From Candidatus Obscuribacterales bacterium (GTDB lineage: Bacteria > Cyanobacteriota > Vampirovibrionia > Obscuribacterales > Obscuribacteraceae), in the NCBI GenBank assembly GCA_020634035.1, contig JACKCM010000007.1, positions 62,001 to 126,000 of the forward strand: a stretch of DNA of 64,000 nt. The letters are read 5' to 3'. Below, one piece after another: positions 8,607-16,887 of the stretch (position 1 is the first letter of the stretch; each line of letters begins with the position of its first letter). The position numbers were made by a program, and so were the translations under genes. Below the pieces are notes generated by a model, which was given only the letters and a program-made list of their open reading frames with translations, was not told the origin of the DNA and searched no databases.

Positions 8607-11075
8607 ATGCCTGCAGAAAAGAACATCGGAAAGACGGGAGACAAGGTCAAGCCGGACCGCACGGAGCGGACGGCTGACTCTACTGCTGCTGATTCTGTTA
8701 TTGCCGGCGACCGAAAGCATGAGCACCAAGCGCTTCATCAGCATATGGAGAAGGCTGGCCATAACTTTGAGAGCTTTACGACCAAGTCTATCCCCGAGAA
8801 GCGCGGTGATGAGAGCGACGATGCTTACAGGTCTCGGTTAGAGAAACTGGCGGAAGGTGCGAATCCTCTTGTCCTGACCGATGGCGGAAATGTTGTCTAT
8901 GACGGAGGCTCCAAGTTAAATCAAGCACTAGAGCGCTCGAAAGAGGCGTCAGTGCCGCTAGATCAACCGCAAAACATGGAGTCGAGTCAGCATCTGGCAG
9001 CCCTGGCTTCGGACAATCCCGCTCTGAAACCTGTGAGCCTATTGAGGGACTATGCTCAGGCGTTGCCGCCGGGTGAAGAGAAAGAGCGATTGATTGCTCT
9101 TTCCAGGCAACAGGCGTCGGAAGTATCGCCAGAGATGAAGGCTTACTACGGGGCTGAGAACTCATCTTCTCCTCAAGAAGGCAAGACTGCTGGTGCGATA
9201 CCGGAGAGCATGCCGGAAGGCATTGTAGGTAAGACCGACGCAGGCTACAAACTTGATGTGGTGGTCCGAGAGAATGTGTTTGTCGAAGAGTCCAATGATA
9301 TGGACTCTGGTGCAAGCCAGGATAAGATCAAACTTCAAAATGCCACAGGCGCAATATTGGAGACAGCAAGAGAGCGCTTTGGAAAAGAGAGCGTCGACAA
9401 GCTTAAGATTGCTCCCGATGATGTAGGCAGCTCCATGACCGCTTTGTTGCTTGGTCCGGATATTTTTAATGTCATCGGACCAGAGCAAGCGAAGAGTTTT
9501 GGCAATCGCCTGCTCGTATTTGGGGTGGCACCCATCTTTGGCATGGCTCAGGAAGCGCAGAAAGCGATTTTCGAGAGCTCGGGGAAAACAGTTGAAGAAG
9601 GAGAAGTCAACTTTCTTGCTGGTACCGGCATCGGTGTCGTGCTTGAACGTGCGCATCCATTGATGATTGCGGGACTGACCCTGGGCTTCACCGGTCAATT
9701 CATCAATGATCAGTTGAATTCACCCGAGAACAGCGCGAGAAATCGGGAAATTCTCGACATGTGTTCGAAGCTTGATGCTTCGGGTCCCGATGAGCTGGCC
9801 CAGTACAGCCGACGAACCAAAGAACTTCTCGGTCCTGACCTGTACAAGGGTGCGTTCGGAGTTGTCACCGGAGGCATCGGAATTCCGAAGGGGCATATAA
9901 TCTCTGCCGAGACAAAGGCAGAGACTGAGGCAATTACTTCTGCCATTAAGCCGCAAGAAATTCTCGACAATATGAGTAAGCTTCCACAAGAAGCGTGCGA
10001 TGCTCTAGCCTGGCTAATGGGTCACGAGGATGCGCCTCAGTATGCCTTCGCTCATGGTGGCAAAATTGAGCTGCCTCAGACCAAGGATGTTCTAGATGAC
10101 ACGAACACAATGGCGATGGTTGGAGGCAATCCCTTTGAGTGGATAAAGTACCTTGGTAAACCGGCGCTGAATCCTAAGCTCGAACTGACCAAAGCCGTTG
10201 AGATGGCTGTAGAGACGATGGTCAAACCTTTGCCGGACGTTGATATGAAGAAGCTGTCCGAAGCTCTGCCCGATGCGGACCCTCGACAGATTGCTGAGCG
10301 ATTGCAAAGCAGGCAAGAGCACTTTGACACCCTTGTCGATGCACTTGGGAAGTTGAAAGACCCGAGAGATTTACTAAAACTGTATGAAATAGGACATCGA
10401 TTTCATTTTGTCGATCTCGATGAAGTCGGCCACGGATTAGGACGCCAAACCGCTGAAATTCCTCAGTCACGTGGTTTGAATCTGGAGTCACTGCCCGGAG
10501 TCACCATATTCGAGAAGGCTGATGGCAAGAAGGGAGTTACCATAATTCCAGAGCATTTTAAAGACAATAAATCGGGAGACTTGTTGCGAACAAAAGACTT
10601 ACAAGTACCTGATGTTGATGGTTCATTGAAACCGATTCGTATGGACGGACTGCTCAGGCATGAGGTTGGCCAAGCTTTGTCACAGATCCATGGATGGAAG
10701 GATATCAGCGTCGAATTGCCTGATGGTAGGCTCCGGTCCACTAATGACTTGTATCACCTGGGTAGGCAAGCACTAATTGATAGGCGTGAAAGACTAGGGG
10801 CCGAACTGGCTGAAATGTACAGAAGTTTGGAAACTTCCGGTCTCTCAGAAGTAGAGATCCTTAATTTCCGTGATTACCAAAAATTGGCTAATCGACAGGT
10901 CTTATTTGATAATCATATTGCTGGCAGCGAGATAGGATTAGAGCAGACCCTGGGCGATCTTTGGGCTATACATCAGGGGGGCTCATCTTACTCAGCCAAC
11001 TTTGACGCAGACTTGATTGTGAATTTTAAGGAACTCTATGCATTTTTGAGTGAAAACAAGTGGTTCAGGAGATAG
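8607..11075 (+). CDS. Toxin-like multidomain protein with degenerate metallopeptidase domain (HEVGQ)
   Basis: 822 residues, no signal peptide, charged N-terminus. Around 205-235 a DGYKL-type segment (VGKTDAGYKLDVVV..NV) matches a similar segment in the protein at 20714. Residues 270-440 contain Gly/Ala-rich hydrophobic helices. The C-terminal 190 residues align by eye with the protein at 33076: HEVGQ at 685-689, GLEQTLGDLWAI (E779) and a shared ending of the type F.ELY..L....W[FY]R[RK]. In zincin peptidases the first motif is HExxH; here the second His is Gln. The C-terminal part is AT-rich (18 of 60 GC at 10861-10920, against 34 of 60 at 9001-9060). GGAAG precedes the ATG. The stop lies two bases before the next gene. 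I infer an effector with an exchangeable C-terminus; whether the domain is catalytic is unclear. Confidence 0.88.
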   Translation: MPAEKNIGKTGDKVKPDRTERTADSTAADSVIAGDRKHEHQALHQHMEKAGHNFESFTTKSIPEKRGDESDDAYRSRLEKLAEGANPLVLTDGGNVVYDGGSKLNQALERSKEASVPLDQPQNMESSQHLAALASDNPALKPVSLLRDYAQALPPGEEKERLIALSRQQASEVSPEMKAYYGAENSSSPQEGKTAGAIPESMPEGIVGKTDAGYKLDVVVRENVFVEESNDMDSGASQDKIKLQNATGAILETARERFGKESVDKLKIAPDDVGSSMTALLLGPDIFNVIGPEQAKSFGNRLLVFGVAPIFGMAQEAQKAIFESSGKTVEEGEVNFLAGTGIGVVLERAHPLMIAGLTLGFTGQFINDQLNSPENSARNREILDMCSKLDASGPDELAQYSRRTKELLGPDLYKGAFGVVTGGIGIPKGHIISAETKAETEAITSAIKPQEILDNMSKLPQEACDALAWLMGHEDAPQYAFAHGGKIELPQTKDVLDDTNTMAMVGGNPFEWIKYLGKPALNPKLELTKAVEMAVETMVKPLPDVDMKKLSEALPDADPRQIAERLQSRQEHFDTLVDALGKLKDPRDLLKLYEIGHRFHFVDLDEVGHGLGRQTAEIPQSRGLNLESLPGVTIFEKADGKKGVTIIPEHFKDNKSGDLLRTKDLQVPDVDGSLKPIRMDGLLRHEVGQALSQIHGWKDISVELPDGRLRSTNDLYHLGRQALIDRRERLGAELAEMYRSLETSGLSEVEILNFRDYQKLANRQVLFDNHIAGSEIGLEQTLGDLWAIHQGGSSYSANFDADLIVNFKELYAFLSENKWFRR

Positions 11076-11077
11076 CC

Positions 11078-11692
11078 ATGGAAAGAAGCAAATGGGCTCA
11101 TTTGGTCGATAAGATCAGAGACGAGATTGAGAACAGTTACTTTACCTTTTGGGTTGCAGAGAATGGCGACCTGAGGGTCAGCACAGACTATGTCAATAAT
11201 TCCTGGTCTGTTGTGACAGAGGAGATGCCTGAGTATCACGCGATTGAGGAATTGGCAGGTCCCCTGGAGCCTGGCTGTTGGTTGAACGGTTATGGATATG
11301 TTGGACGAGGAATTATGGAATGTGACTTGCGGTACATTGGGAAAGTGCCAAAACCTTCTAAGAAGAAGTGGAAGATTGTTGGTCAAACTGCCACGAACTA
11401 CATGATTGCTGAATCAAAGCGTCCTCCCCAAATGGCTCTTGCTCCGAATAGTTTTGAGAAGCTTATGCTGGCAGGGTCTTACGACAAAATAGAAGTGTGC
11501 GAAGACGATAGTTTCGATGTCTGGGATATGCTTATCGATGGGAAGGAGGGGGATAAGGTGAATTATCCGGGAGATTCGCCATTGAAGGGCGTTATAGAGA
11601 AGCACGTCGGTCCGCTGAAGCCAGGAGATGTAATAGACTTCGAGAAGCTTGGCGAGTACAAGTTCAAGATTCGAAAGCGACCGCTCGATTGA
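11078..11692 (+). CDS. GPL-motif small protein, two modules (putative immunity/partner)
   Basis: 204 residues. The ATG at 11078 has AGGAG six bases upstream; the longer GTG start at 11060 would overlap the upstream gene and is less likely. Residues 51-66 (PEYHAIEELAGPLEPG) and 176-184 (HVGPLKPGD) are two copies of a motif shared with the genes at 35678, 36154, 36678 and 38324. No signal peptide or membrane segment. It starts two bases after the large protein at 8607, so the two are surely co-translated. The position and the tandem paralog at 11795 suggest an immunity or chaperone role for the upstream protein; this is inference. The family is not one I can name. Confidence 0.85.
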   Translation: MERSKWAHLVDKIRDEIENSYFTFWVAENGDLRVSTDYVNNSWSVVTEEMPEYHAIEELAGPLEPGCWLNGYGYVGRGIMECDLRYIGKVPKPSKKKWKIVGQTATNYMIAESKRPPQMALAPNSFEKLMLAGSYDKIEVCEDDSFDVWDMLIDGKEGDKVNYPGDSPLKGVIEKHVGPLKPGDVIDFEKLGEYKFKIRKRPLD

Positions 11693-11794
11693 GTTCTGGC
11701 TCAAGTAAGTTTTGAGAGTATCTGAAAATGACCACACATCAATGTAGTGCGTTGAATCTTTTGAACAAATCCACCACTGGATCAGGAGATAGCA

Positions 11795-12175
11795 ATGGAA
11801 AGAGAAAAATGGGAAGATCTTGTTCATGCTATTCGGGATGAAGTTCAGAATGGTTACCTTACATTGCTGATGCTGGAGACAGGAGATCTGAAAGTATCAC
11901 GGGACCCGGTTGATAATCGATGTTGTCTCATAACGAGTGATATGCCTGAGTATCATGCAATCATGGAAGTGGTAGGTCCCTTGGAGCCAGGCTATTGGTT
12001 GAATCGCCACAGATATGTGGGTAAGGGCTTGAGTCCTATGGCGGATGATTTGAGGTACATCGGCAAAGTGCCAGACGACGTGGCAAAGAGTTCCAAAACA
12101 TACGCCAATCTTTCGGGCACAGGCATATTGACCAGGATTACTGAGCCTCCATCGATGGTACTCGACAGTGATTAG
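11795..12175 (+). CDS. GPL-motif small protein, truncated paralog
   Basis: 126 residues, clearly a duplicate of the protein at 11078: starts MEREKWEDLV against MERSKWAHLV, shares MPEYHAI..[VL][VA]GPLEPG and DLRYIGKVP, and even keeps the ribosome binding region (TCAGGAGATAGC before ATG). It stops where the first copy begins its second module, so only one GPL motif remains. I see no remnant of the missing part downstream. About 100 bp separate it from the first copy. It may still be functional as a one-module protein. Confidence 0.75.
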   Translation: MEREKWEDLVHAIRDEVQNGYLTLLMLETGDLKVSRDPVDNRCCLITSDMPEYHAIMEVVGPLEPGYWLNRHRYVGKGLSPMADDLRYIGKVPDDVAKSSKTYANLSGTGILTRITEPPSMVLDSD

Positions 12176-12254
12176 ATTCAATCGTCAGATTAGTCTAAAC
12201 AGTCTAAACAGAAATCTTGACTGAATGAATTGTCGAAGTTCCTTGCCGAGAACT

Positions 12255-12761
12255 TCAGCTCTTAGGACCGGCCAGCAGCTCGACCTTTTCTATTTCGACA
12301 GACAAAATAATGCCCAGCTCTTGCTCCAATGCCTTCATCGATGCGCCAATCTCTTCGTTGATATTCGAGCTTGACTCAATCAGCTCGGATGCGCTCGCTT
12401 TAGTACAGGTTTTACCGACGACGCCTCTCAGTTGGGACAGCGCCACAGAAACCGGATCGTCACCAGCCATTACAAACTTGATCGGATCGACCACCTGAAT
12501 AGAACAGGATGCGTTAATTTTTACCTCGCCGGCATCGCAGGTTTGCAGCTCGAGGGACTGCTTTTGAAGCGGTGTGGCTTGCAGGTCTATCTTCTTGTAT
12601 TTCTCGCATATTGGAATGACGAACACCAAGCCGGGACCTCGAAGACCTGCTAACTTCCCCAGTCGGAACACAACAAGGCGCTCGTGGTCTTTGACCATTT
12701 TCGTGCCCGCGCAGATGAGCACAGATATGTACAATACGCCTGCCAATATGATTTCTAGCAT
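12255..12761 (-). CDS. SPFH/Band 7 domain protein, short (stomatin-like)
   Basis: 168 residues. An N-terminal membrane helix (LEIILAGVLYISVLICAG) is followed by the typical Band 7 opening: ERLVVFRLGKLAGLRGPGLVFVIPICE, then ..KIDLQ and a VDPIKFV segment. Stomatin-type proteins act as membrane scaffolds and oligomerise through a C-terminal coiled coil. Here the protein ends right after the Band 7 fold (VEIEKVELL), so the usual helical Ala/Glu-rich tail is absent. It is either a truncated copy or a minimal form. It converges on the GPL-motif gene at 11795. Confidence 0.85.
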   Translation of the reverse strand: MLEIILAGVLYISVLICAGTKMVKDHERLVVFRLGKLAGLRGPGLVFVIPICEKYKKIDLQATPLQKQSLELQTCDAGEVKINASCSIQVVDPIKFVMAGDDPVSVALSQLRGVVGKTCTKASASELIESSSNINEEIGASMKALEQELGIILSVEIEKVELLAGPKS

Positions 12762-12834
12762 TTCTCAGCTTGTTAGACCTGGTACTTCGTCGAGCCAAAT
12801 TATAATTGAGCTTGACCGCTACAATATGGATAGT

Positions 12835-14643
12835 TTAGCAGGCGTCGTTCCAGTCCGGTAGGTTCTGATTCTGCTTCAAAAATACCCGCTTCAGTAGAAT
12901 CGCCTCGTATAGATTTTCGAAGAAAGCGTCGGAGCGCTCGTCGACCTCCAGGGGCAGACTTGCCAGCGCTTCTCGTCGGAATCTTTCCGCATAGAGTCTG
13001 TTCTCGACACGCTCACTTCTAAAGTAAGCATTCTGCCACCAGGTCTCCATTCTATCTCTTGCCTCTGCCAGCGTATCAGAGGTAACGAGCTTGTCCGACT
13101 TAGCCAGATTAACCTTCGCTTTTGTAGGCAGCAGGTTCCAGAGGTCGTTGCAAGGATAAGCCGAAAACGGGAAGCAGTGATCTACCGCAAAGGTTTTCTT
13201 TATCGCCTCTCCGCTCCAGATGCAGTGCGCAGGTATGCCATCCGCTATATTGTTTTGCACTATCGTCCGCACCAGGCTGGTATCACGCTCGGGATCCAGC
13301 CACTTGAGCGCATTCATCAGCTGGTCGAGTCTTATGTCGATGCCTCTCGATTGCGCATATTGCTGCATCAGCTCGCTCCACTCAAATAGCAATGACGGCT
13401 CTATCCAGTGCGCATATCGCACCAATGCATTCCAGATATTCAACGGAATGGTCATCTCTCCGAAGGACCACAGATACTCGCTGGTGATACCGGTGAAGGT
13501 GGCGCTGCCAGCACGATGTGATGCCGTTCTCCCTTCGACTTTGAACACCTGCTCTTCGCTGTTTGGATAGGTTATATAAGTCGCCGGCATCTTGCGGATG
13601 GTATCGGCGGCGTCTTTTAGCGCCCTGTGCAAAGCCCAGGCATTGTCTCCTTCGAACACCCCGCCCACCTTGAGCTCAAAAGGCGAAACTCCGCGCAACT
13701 GGTTGAAAGGCGCTTTGACGAAACCCAGCCCGCGTCGGTCTGTAGCCTGGGGGATATCCTGTTCTACTAGAGGCTTGAACATTCGTATCCAAAAAAGTGC
13801 CAGCAGACCCATGGGTATGGCGACGGTATCGTCCCCGGTGAATCTAGCAAGCCCGGCGGCGCTGTCAGCGATTCTGACTATGCAGCGCAGAAGCGCCAAC
13901 TTGTATGTCGAGGACTTGCGATCTTTGGTGATAATCTGCCTCAAAAGAGGCAGCGCCCCGGTGCCGTCATCGGGCAGCTGAAGCAGCACCGTCTGCCAGG
14001 TGACGTCCTGGCGGCCGAGCCTATCTTCGCCATTCTCTTTGGCGGCGACGATGAGTCCGTGCTGCACCGCCAGCTTCTCGAGCTCCAGCGCGCTAACCGG
14101 ATAGGTCGATTCGGCAATGCGATGGGGACCATTACGCAGGCTGATTGCGATAACGCCGCCTGACTTCAGCAGCGATACTAATTTGCGGAACACGCGCGGT
14201 CTATCCTGGGGCTGTATGTGCATCCAGACAGCGCTTAATAAAATAAGGTCGAAAGACATTCCCAACCGGATGGTCTTGTGCAGGTCCGGCATCTTGTCCT
14301 GCAGCCAGTGGATATTCTTGTGGGGATGTCTCTCTTTCGCCTCTTCCATCAGAAGCGGGCTGGGCTCGACCGCCACCACGTCGTATCCATGCTGCGCGAA
14401 CCAGGCGGAGTCTCTGCCGGAGCCGGCGCCGATGTCGAGAGTGGTTCTGGTGTTTTGATTTGGAGTTATAAACTTTGTTGATTTGGCTGACTCTGTTAAC
14501 GCGAAGGAAATCTTCGCGGGACTAATTCCTGATAGAAAGCGAAATAAACAAGGATGCACATCCTCGAACCGGACGCTTTCGTAGCGCGCCGAAAGCTCTT
14601 TGACCTGAGAATTATATTGGCTGATGACATCGTCGTAGTTCAT
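12835..14643 (-). CDS. Class I SAM methyltransferase fused to HNH endonuclease
   Basis: 602 residues. The N-terminal half is a Rossmann methyltransferase: DIGAGSGRD at 70-78 (SAM-binding glycine loop), VVAVEPS as the motif II acid, and FDLILLSAVWMHI as motif IV region. It is of the small-molecule/protein type, without the DPPY/NPPY of DNA amino-methyltransferases. The C-terminal part carries an HNH signature: CIWSGEAI, then VDH (D488, H489), NDLWNL and NLAKSDK. The middle (about 220-430) is uncharacterised. The fusion of a methyltransferase to a nuclease next to an AbiE pair suggests a defence function, but this is inferred from context. Divergent from abiEi. Confidence 0.85.
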   Translation of the reverse strand: MNYDDVISQYNSQVKELSARYESVRFEDVHPCLFRFLSGISPAKISFALTESAKSTKFITPNQNTRTTLDIGAGSGRDSAWFAQHGYDVVAVEPSPLLMEEAKERHPHKNIHWLQDKMPDLHKTIRLGMSFDLILLSAVWMHIQPQDRPRVFRKLVSLLKSGGVIAISLRNGPHRIAESTYPVSALELEKLAVQHGLIVAAKENGEDRLGRQDVTWQTVLLQLPDDGTGALPLLRQIITKDRKSSTYKLALLRCIVRIADSAAGLARFTGDDTVAIPMGLLALFWIRMFKPLVEQDIPQATDRRGLGFVKAPFNQLRGVSPFELKVGGVFEGDNAWALHRALKDAADTIRKMPATYITYPNSEEQVFKVEGRTASHRAGSATFTGITSEYLWSFGEMTIPLNIWNALVRYAHWIEPSLLFEWSELMQQYAQSRGIDIRLDQLMNALKWLDPERDTSLVRTIVQNNIADGIPAHCIWSGEAIKKTFAVDHCFPFSAYPCNDLWNLLPTKAKVNLAKSDKLVTSDTLAEARDRMETWWQNAYFRSERVENRLYAERFRREALASLPLEVDERSDAFFENLYEAILLKRVFLKQNQNLPDWNDAC

Positions 14644-14711
14644 AGGAAGTTTTTACCACATGCTCCTTGCGCAGGTGCGAGTTACCTTCGAGGTTTGCAA
14701 CCAGGTCAGAA

Positions 14712-14793
14712 TGTATACCCATGATAGACAAATTTGCGAGAAGTTAAACCGGCAGGTTTGAAAATGTGCTATTATGTACACTATGGGTATACA
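14712..14793. promoter_or_regulatory. Inverted-repeat operator of the AbiE operon
   Basis: TGTATACCCAT at 14712-14722 and its perfect reverse complement ATGGGTATACA at 14783-14793 flank the promoter region of the AbiE-like pair; the second arm covers the second possible start codon. AbiEi antitoxins are known to repress their own operon by binding inverted repeats at the promoter, and these arms are the obvious candidates. TATTAT at 14770-14775 could be the -10 box, which would make a transcript starting at the ATG at 14783 nearly leaderless. Confidence 0.6.
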
Positions 14794-15601
14794 AAAATAT
14801 AAAAAGCTAAACCAGTTGCAGTCCGTTTTGCCGGAAGGATTTCCGGTAGACTCTGGTTGGTTGCAGAAAAGAGGCTATTCACGCCAGCTTATAGCCAAAT
14901 ACCTTCGGCACAATTGGCTTGAGTCTCCAACTCGCGGGGTCTATCGAAGACCCACCACTATTGCCGAAGGCGATAGCTGGCAACCTGTCGTTTTGTCTAT
15001 TCAAGCGCTTCTCGAACTCCCGCTCACTGTTGGAGGACGAACTGCTCTTGAATTGCAGGGTTTAACCCACTATCTTTCACTCTCAGATATTCAAGAAGTC
15101 CATTTATATGCTTCGGAAGCCCCGCCAAATTGGATCCATGCACTCCCGGTAAAGCAAGAATTCGTTGTTCACTCTGCCAATTTGATAAAGGCACCGGCGT
15201 CGCCCGGTTTAGAATCGGCACTGAGGAAAGCAAGTTTTCTCGTGCAGCGCTGGGGTATGTCGGATTGGTCTATGCTGATATCTACACCTGAACGAGCGAT
15301 TCTGGAAGTGATTGATGAACTGCCAAACAAAGAGTCTTTTCATCAAGTAGATGTATTGATGGAAGGGTTGAGCAATCTGCGTCCGAAGTATGTCACCACT
15401 CTTCTTTCTTGCTGCAGAAGCGTCAAAACTAAGCGTCTCTTCTTATGGTTCGCCGATAGACATAGGCATAGCTGGCTAAGCGAAATTGATATTTCAAAAA
15501 TAGATATAGGTTCTGGCAAACGAATGTTGGTGCCCGGTGGAAAGCTTGATTCGAAATACCTTATCACCGTTCCCGGAGAGTTCTCAGCCGATGTCTATTG
15601 A
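14774..15601 (+). CDS. abiEi: AbiEi-type antitoxin, type IV toxin-antitoxin system
   Basis: 275 residues. The N-terminal 60 residues form the winged helix of AbiEi-like proteins (SGWLQKRGYSRQLIAKYLRHNWLE.., then RGVYRRP). The remainder matches the conserved C-terminal half of the larger AbiEi group (LPLTVGGRTALELQGLTHYL, ISTPERAILEVIDELP). In AbiE systems this protein represses the operon and counteracts the toxin without direct contact. The start is either the ATG at 14774 or that at 14783; the operator overlaps both. It overlaps the toxin gene by 11 bp. Confidence 0.9.
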   Translation: MYTMGIQKYKKLNQLQSVLPEGFPVDSGWLQKRGYSRQLIAKYLRHNWLESPTRGVYRRPTTIAEGDSWQPVVLSIQALLELPLTVGGRTALELQGLTHYLSLSDIQEVHLYASEAPPNWIHALPVKQEFVVHSANLIKAPASPGLESALRKASFLVQRWGMSDWSMLISTPERAILEVIDELPNKESFHQVDVLMEGLSNLRPKYVTTLLSCCRSVKTKRLFLWFADRHRHSWLSEIDISKIDIGSGKRMLVPGGKLDSKYLITVPGEFSADVY

Positions 15602-16511
15602 CGCTTATCGAAAGCAAGTATCGCTCTTGATGCGTATTTTGCCGATTGTAGCGCAGGAGCAATGTTTTGCACTTAAAGGAGGAACGGCGATTAATCTGTT
15701 CGTTCGCGATATGCCTAGATTGTCTGTCGATATTGATCTCGCCTATCTGTCACTTCTGGATAGAGAAGAGTCGTTAGGAGAAATCGATGCTTCACTCAAG
15801 AGAATTGCCAGTGAATTAGGTCAGCGCATTTCGGGCAGTCGCGTACAAGCTTCTGTTCTTCCTGGTACCAGCTCTGTCGTAAAACTCATCGTGAATACGG
15901 TGGATGCTCAAGTCAAAATTGAAGTTACGCCAGTACTGCGCGGAACAGTCTACTCTTGCCAGACGCTAGCAACAACAGATAAAGTACAAGAGGAATTTGG
16001 GTTTGCGAAAGTAAATGTTGTATCTTTTGCGGATTTGTATGGTGGCAAACTCGTTGCTGCCCTGGACCGGCAGCATCCCCGGGACCTTTTTGATGTACGG
16101 CTATTGCTTGCTGCCGAAGGAATCAGCCGGGAGTTGTTTGAAGCTTTCCTTGTATATCTCATCAGTCACAATCGCCCTATGTCCGAGATAATCAGTCCGA
16201 AGTTCAAAGATATAAGACGAGAGTTCGAACGTGGTTTTACCGGGATGACAACAGAAGCGGTGTCCTTAGCGGATCTTGAAGAGACTAGAGAACAACTTGT
16301 TATCGCTATTCGAAGCTCATTCCTTGACTCGGATAGACGTTTCCTGCTCTCTATGAAAAATGGAAATCCTGATTGGAGTCTGCTTGCTGTCGAAGATGTA
16401 GAGCAACTGCCGGCGGTGCGATGGAAGTTGCGCAATCTTGAAAATATGGATAAGGACAAGCGGGCTGCTTTGTATAAGCAATTAGAGATTGTTCTGGCGA
16501 TGAAGAACTGA
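15591..16511 (+). CDS. abiEii: AbiEii/AbiGii-type nucleotidyltransferase toxin
   Basis: 306 residues from the ATG at 15591, preceded by GGAGAG and overlapping the antitoxin stop; a GTG at 15537 is upstream in frame but lies well inside the antitoxin gene. Nucleotidyltransferase motifs are complete: KGGT (29-32), then S45-V-D47-I-D49 with the catalytic acids, and later DLYGGKLVAALDRQHPRDLFDV. AbiEii toxins modify tRNA or other targets with nucleotides and cause growth arrest during phage infection or loss of antitoxin. All key residues are present, so it is probably active. Confidence 0.92.
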   Translation: MSIDAYRKQVSLLMRILPIVAQEQCFALKGGTAINLFVRDMPRLSVDIDLAYLSLLDREESLGEIDASLKRIASELGQRISGSRVQASVLPGTSSVVKLIVNTVDAQVKIEVTPVLRGTVYSCQTLATTDKVQEEFGFAKVNVVSFADLYGGKLVAALDRQHPRDLFDVRLLLAAEGISRELFEAFLVYLISHNRPMSEIISPKFKDIRREFERGFTGMTTEAVSLADLEETREQLVIAIRSSFLDSDRRFLLSMKNGNPDWSLLAVEDVEQLPAVRWKLRNLENMDKDKRAALYKQLEIVLAMKN

Positions 16512-16540
16512 GATTTGACAGGCCAGCGTATGCTCGTCAT

Positions 16541-16566
16541 ATCGAGGGACACCTCGATCATTTTAA
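16541..16566 (+). terminator. Probable terminator after abiEii
   Basis: ATCGAGG and CCTCGAT form a 7 bp stem around GACA, followed by CATTTTAAG. It lies 30 bp after the toxin stop. The T-run is short, so strength is uncertain. Confidence 0.5.
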
Positions 16567-16816
16567 GCTGTTCAAAATAGGTGGAGGGTAGGTCTATTAA
16601 CAACAACATGACGTATGCAAAATCGCGCAAAGCTGAACTCTGGAAATTGTTAGAAATTGAGCGTAGTATGAGAAAGAGAGTACCTGCTCTATTCATACAT
16701 ATAGTATCCAAGCGGCAGCGAAGTCGAAATCAAAAGGTCTTTTAGTCTTTTCGGACTTTTTCTAGAGCAAATTACAGAGGAGTATCGGTGAAAAACACCG
16801 AGAATAGGAAATCTAG

Positions 16817-16887
16817 ACAGGGTAAAACCAGCCTTTGAAAGAGGCGAGTGAGTTTGGATTGTTCTGTCCAGGCTGGTTTTACCCTGT
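16817..16887. repeat. 18 bp perfect inverted repeat at the 3' end of the transposase gene
   Basis: ACAGGGTAAAACCAGCCT (16817-16834) and its exact reverse complement (16870-16887) surround a 35 bp loop and include the transposase stop codon. It may act as transcription terminator or as a structured end of the element. The rest of the 367 bp between abiEii and the transposase holds a 6 bp hairpin with an A5 loop (16785-16801) and no credible gene. Confidence 0.6.

Noticed and set aside
16733..16760. AGTC-TTTTCG-GACT-TTTTCT as terminator
   Set aside because: Only a 4 bp stem; too weak to call.
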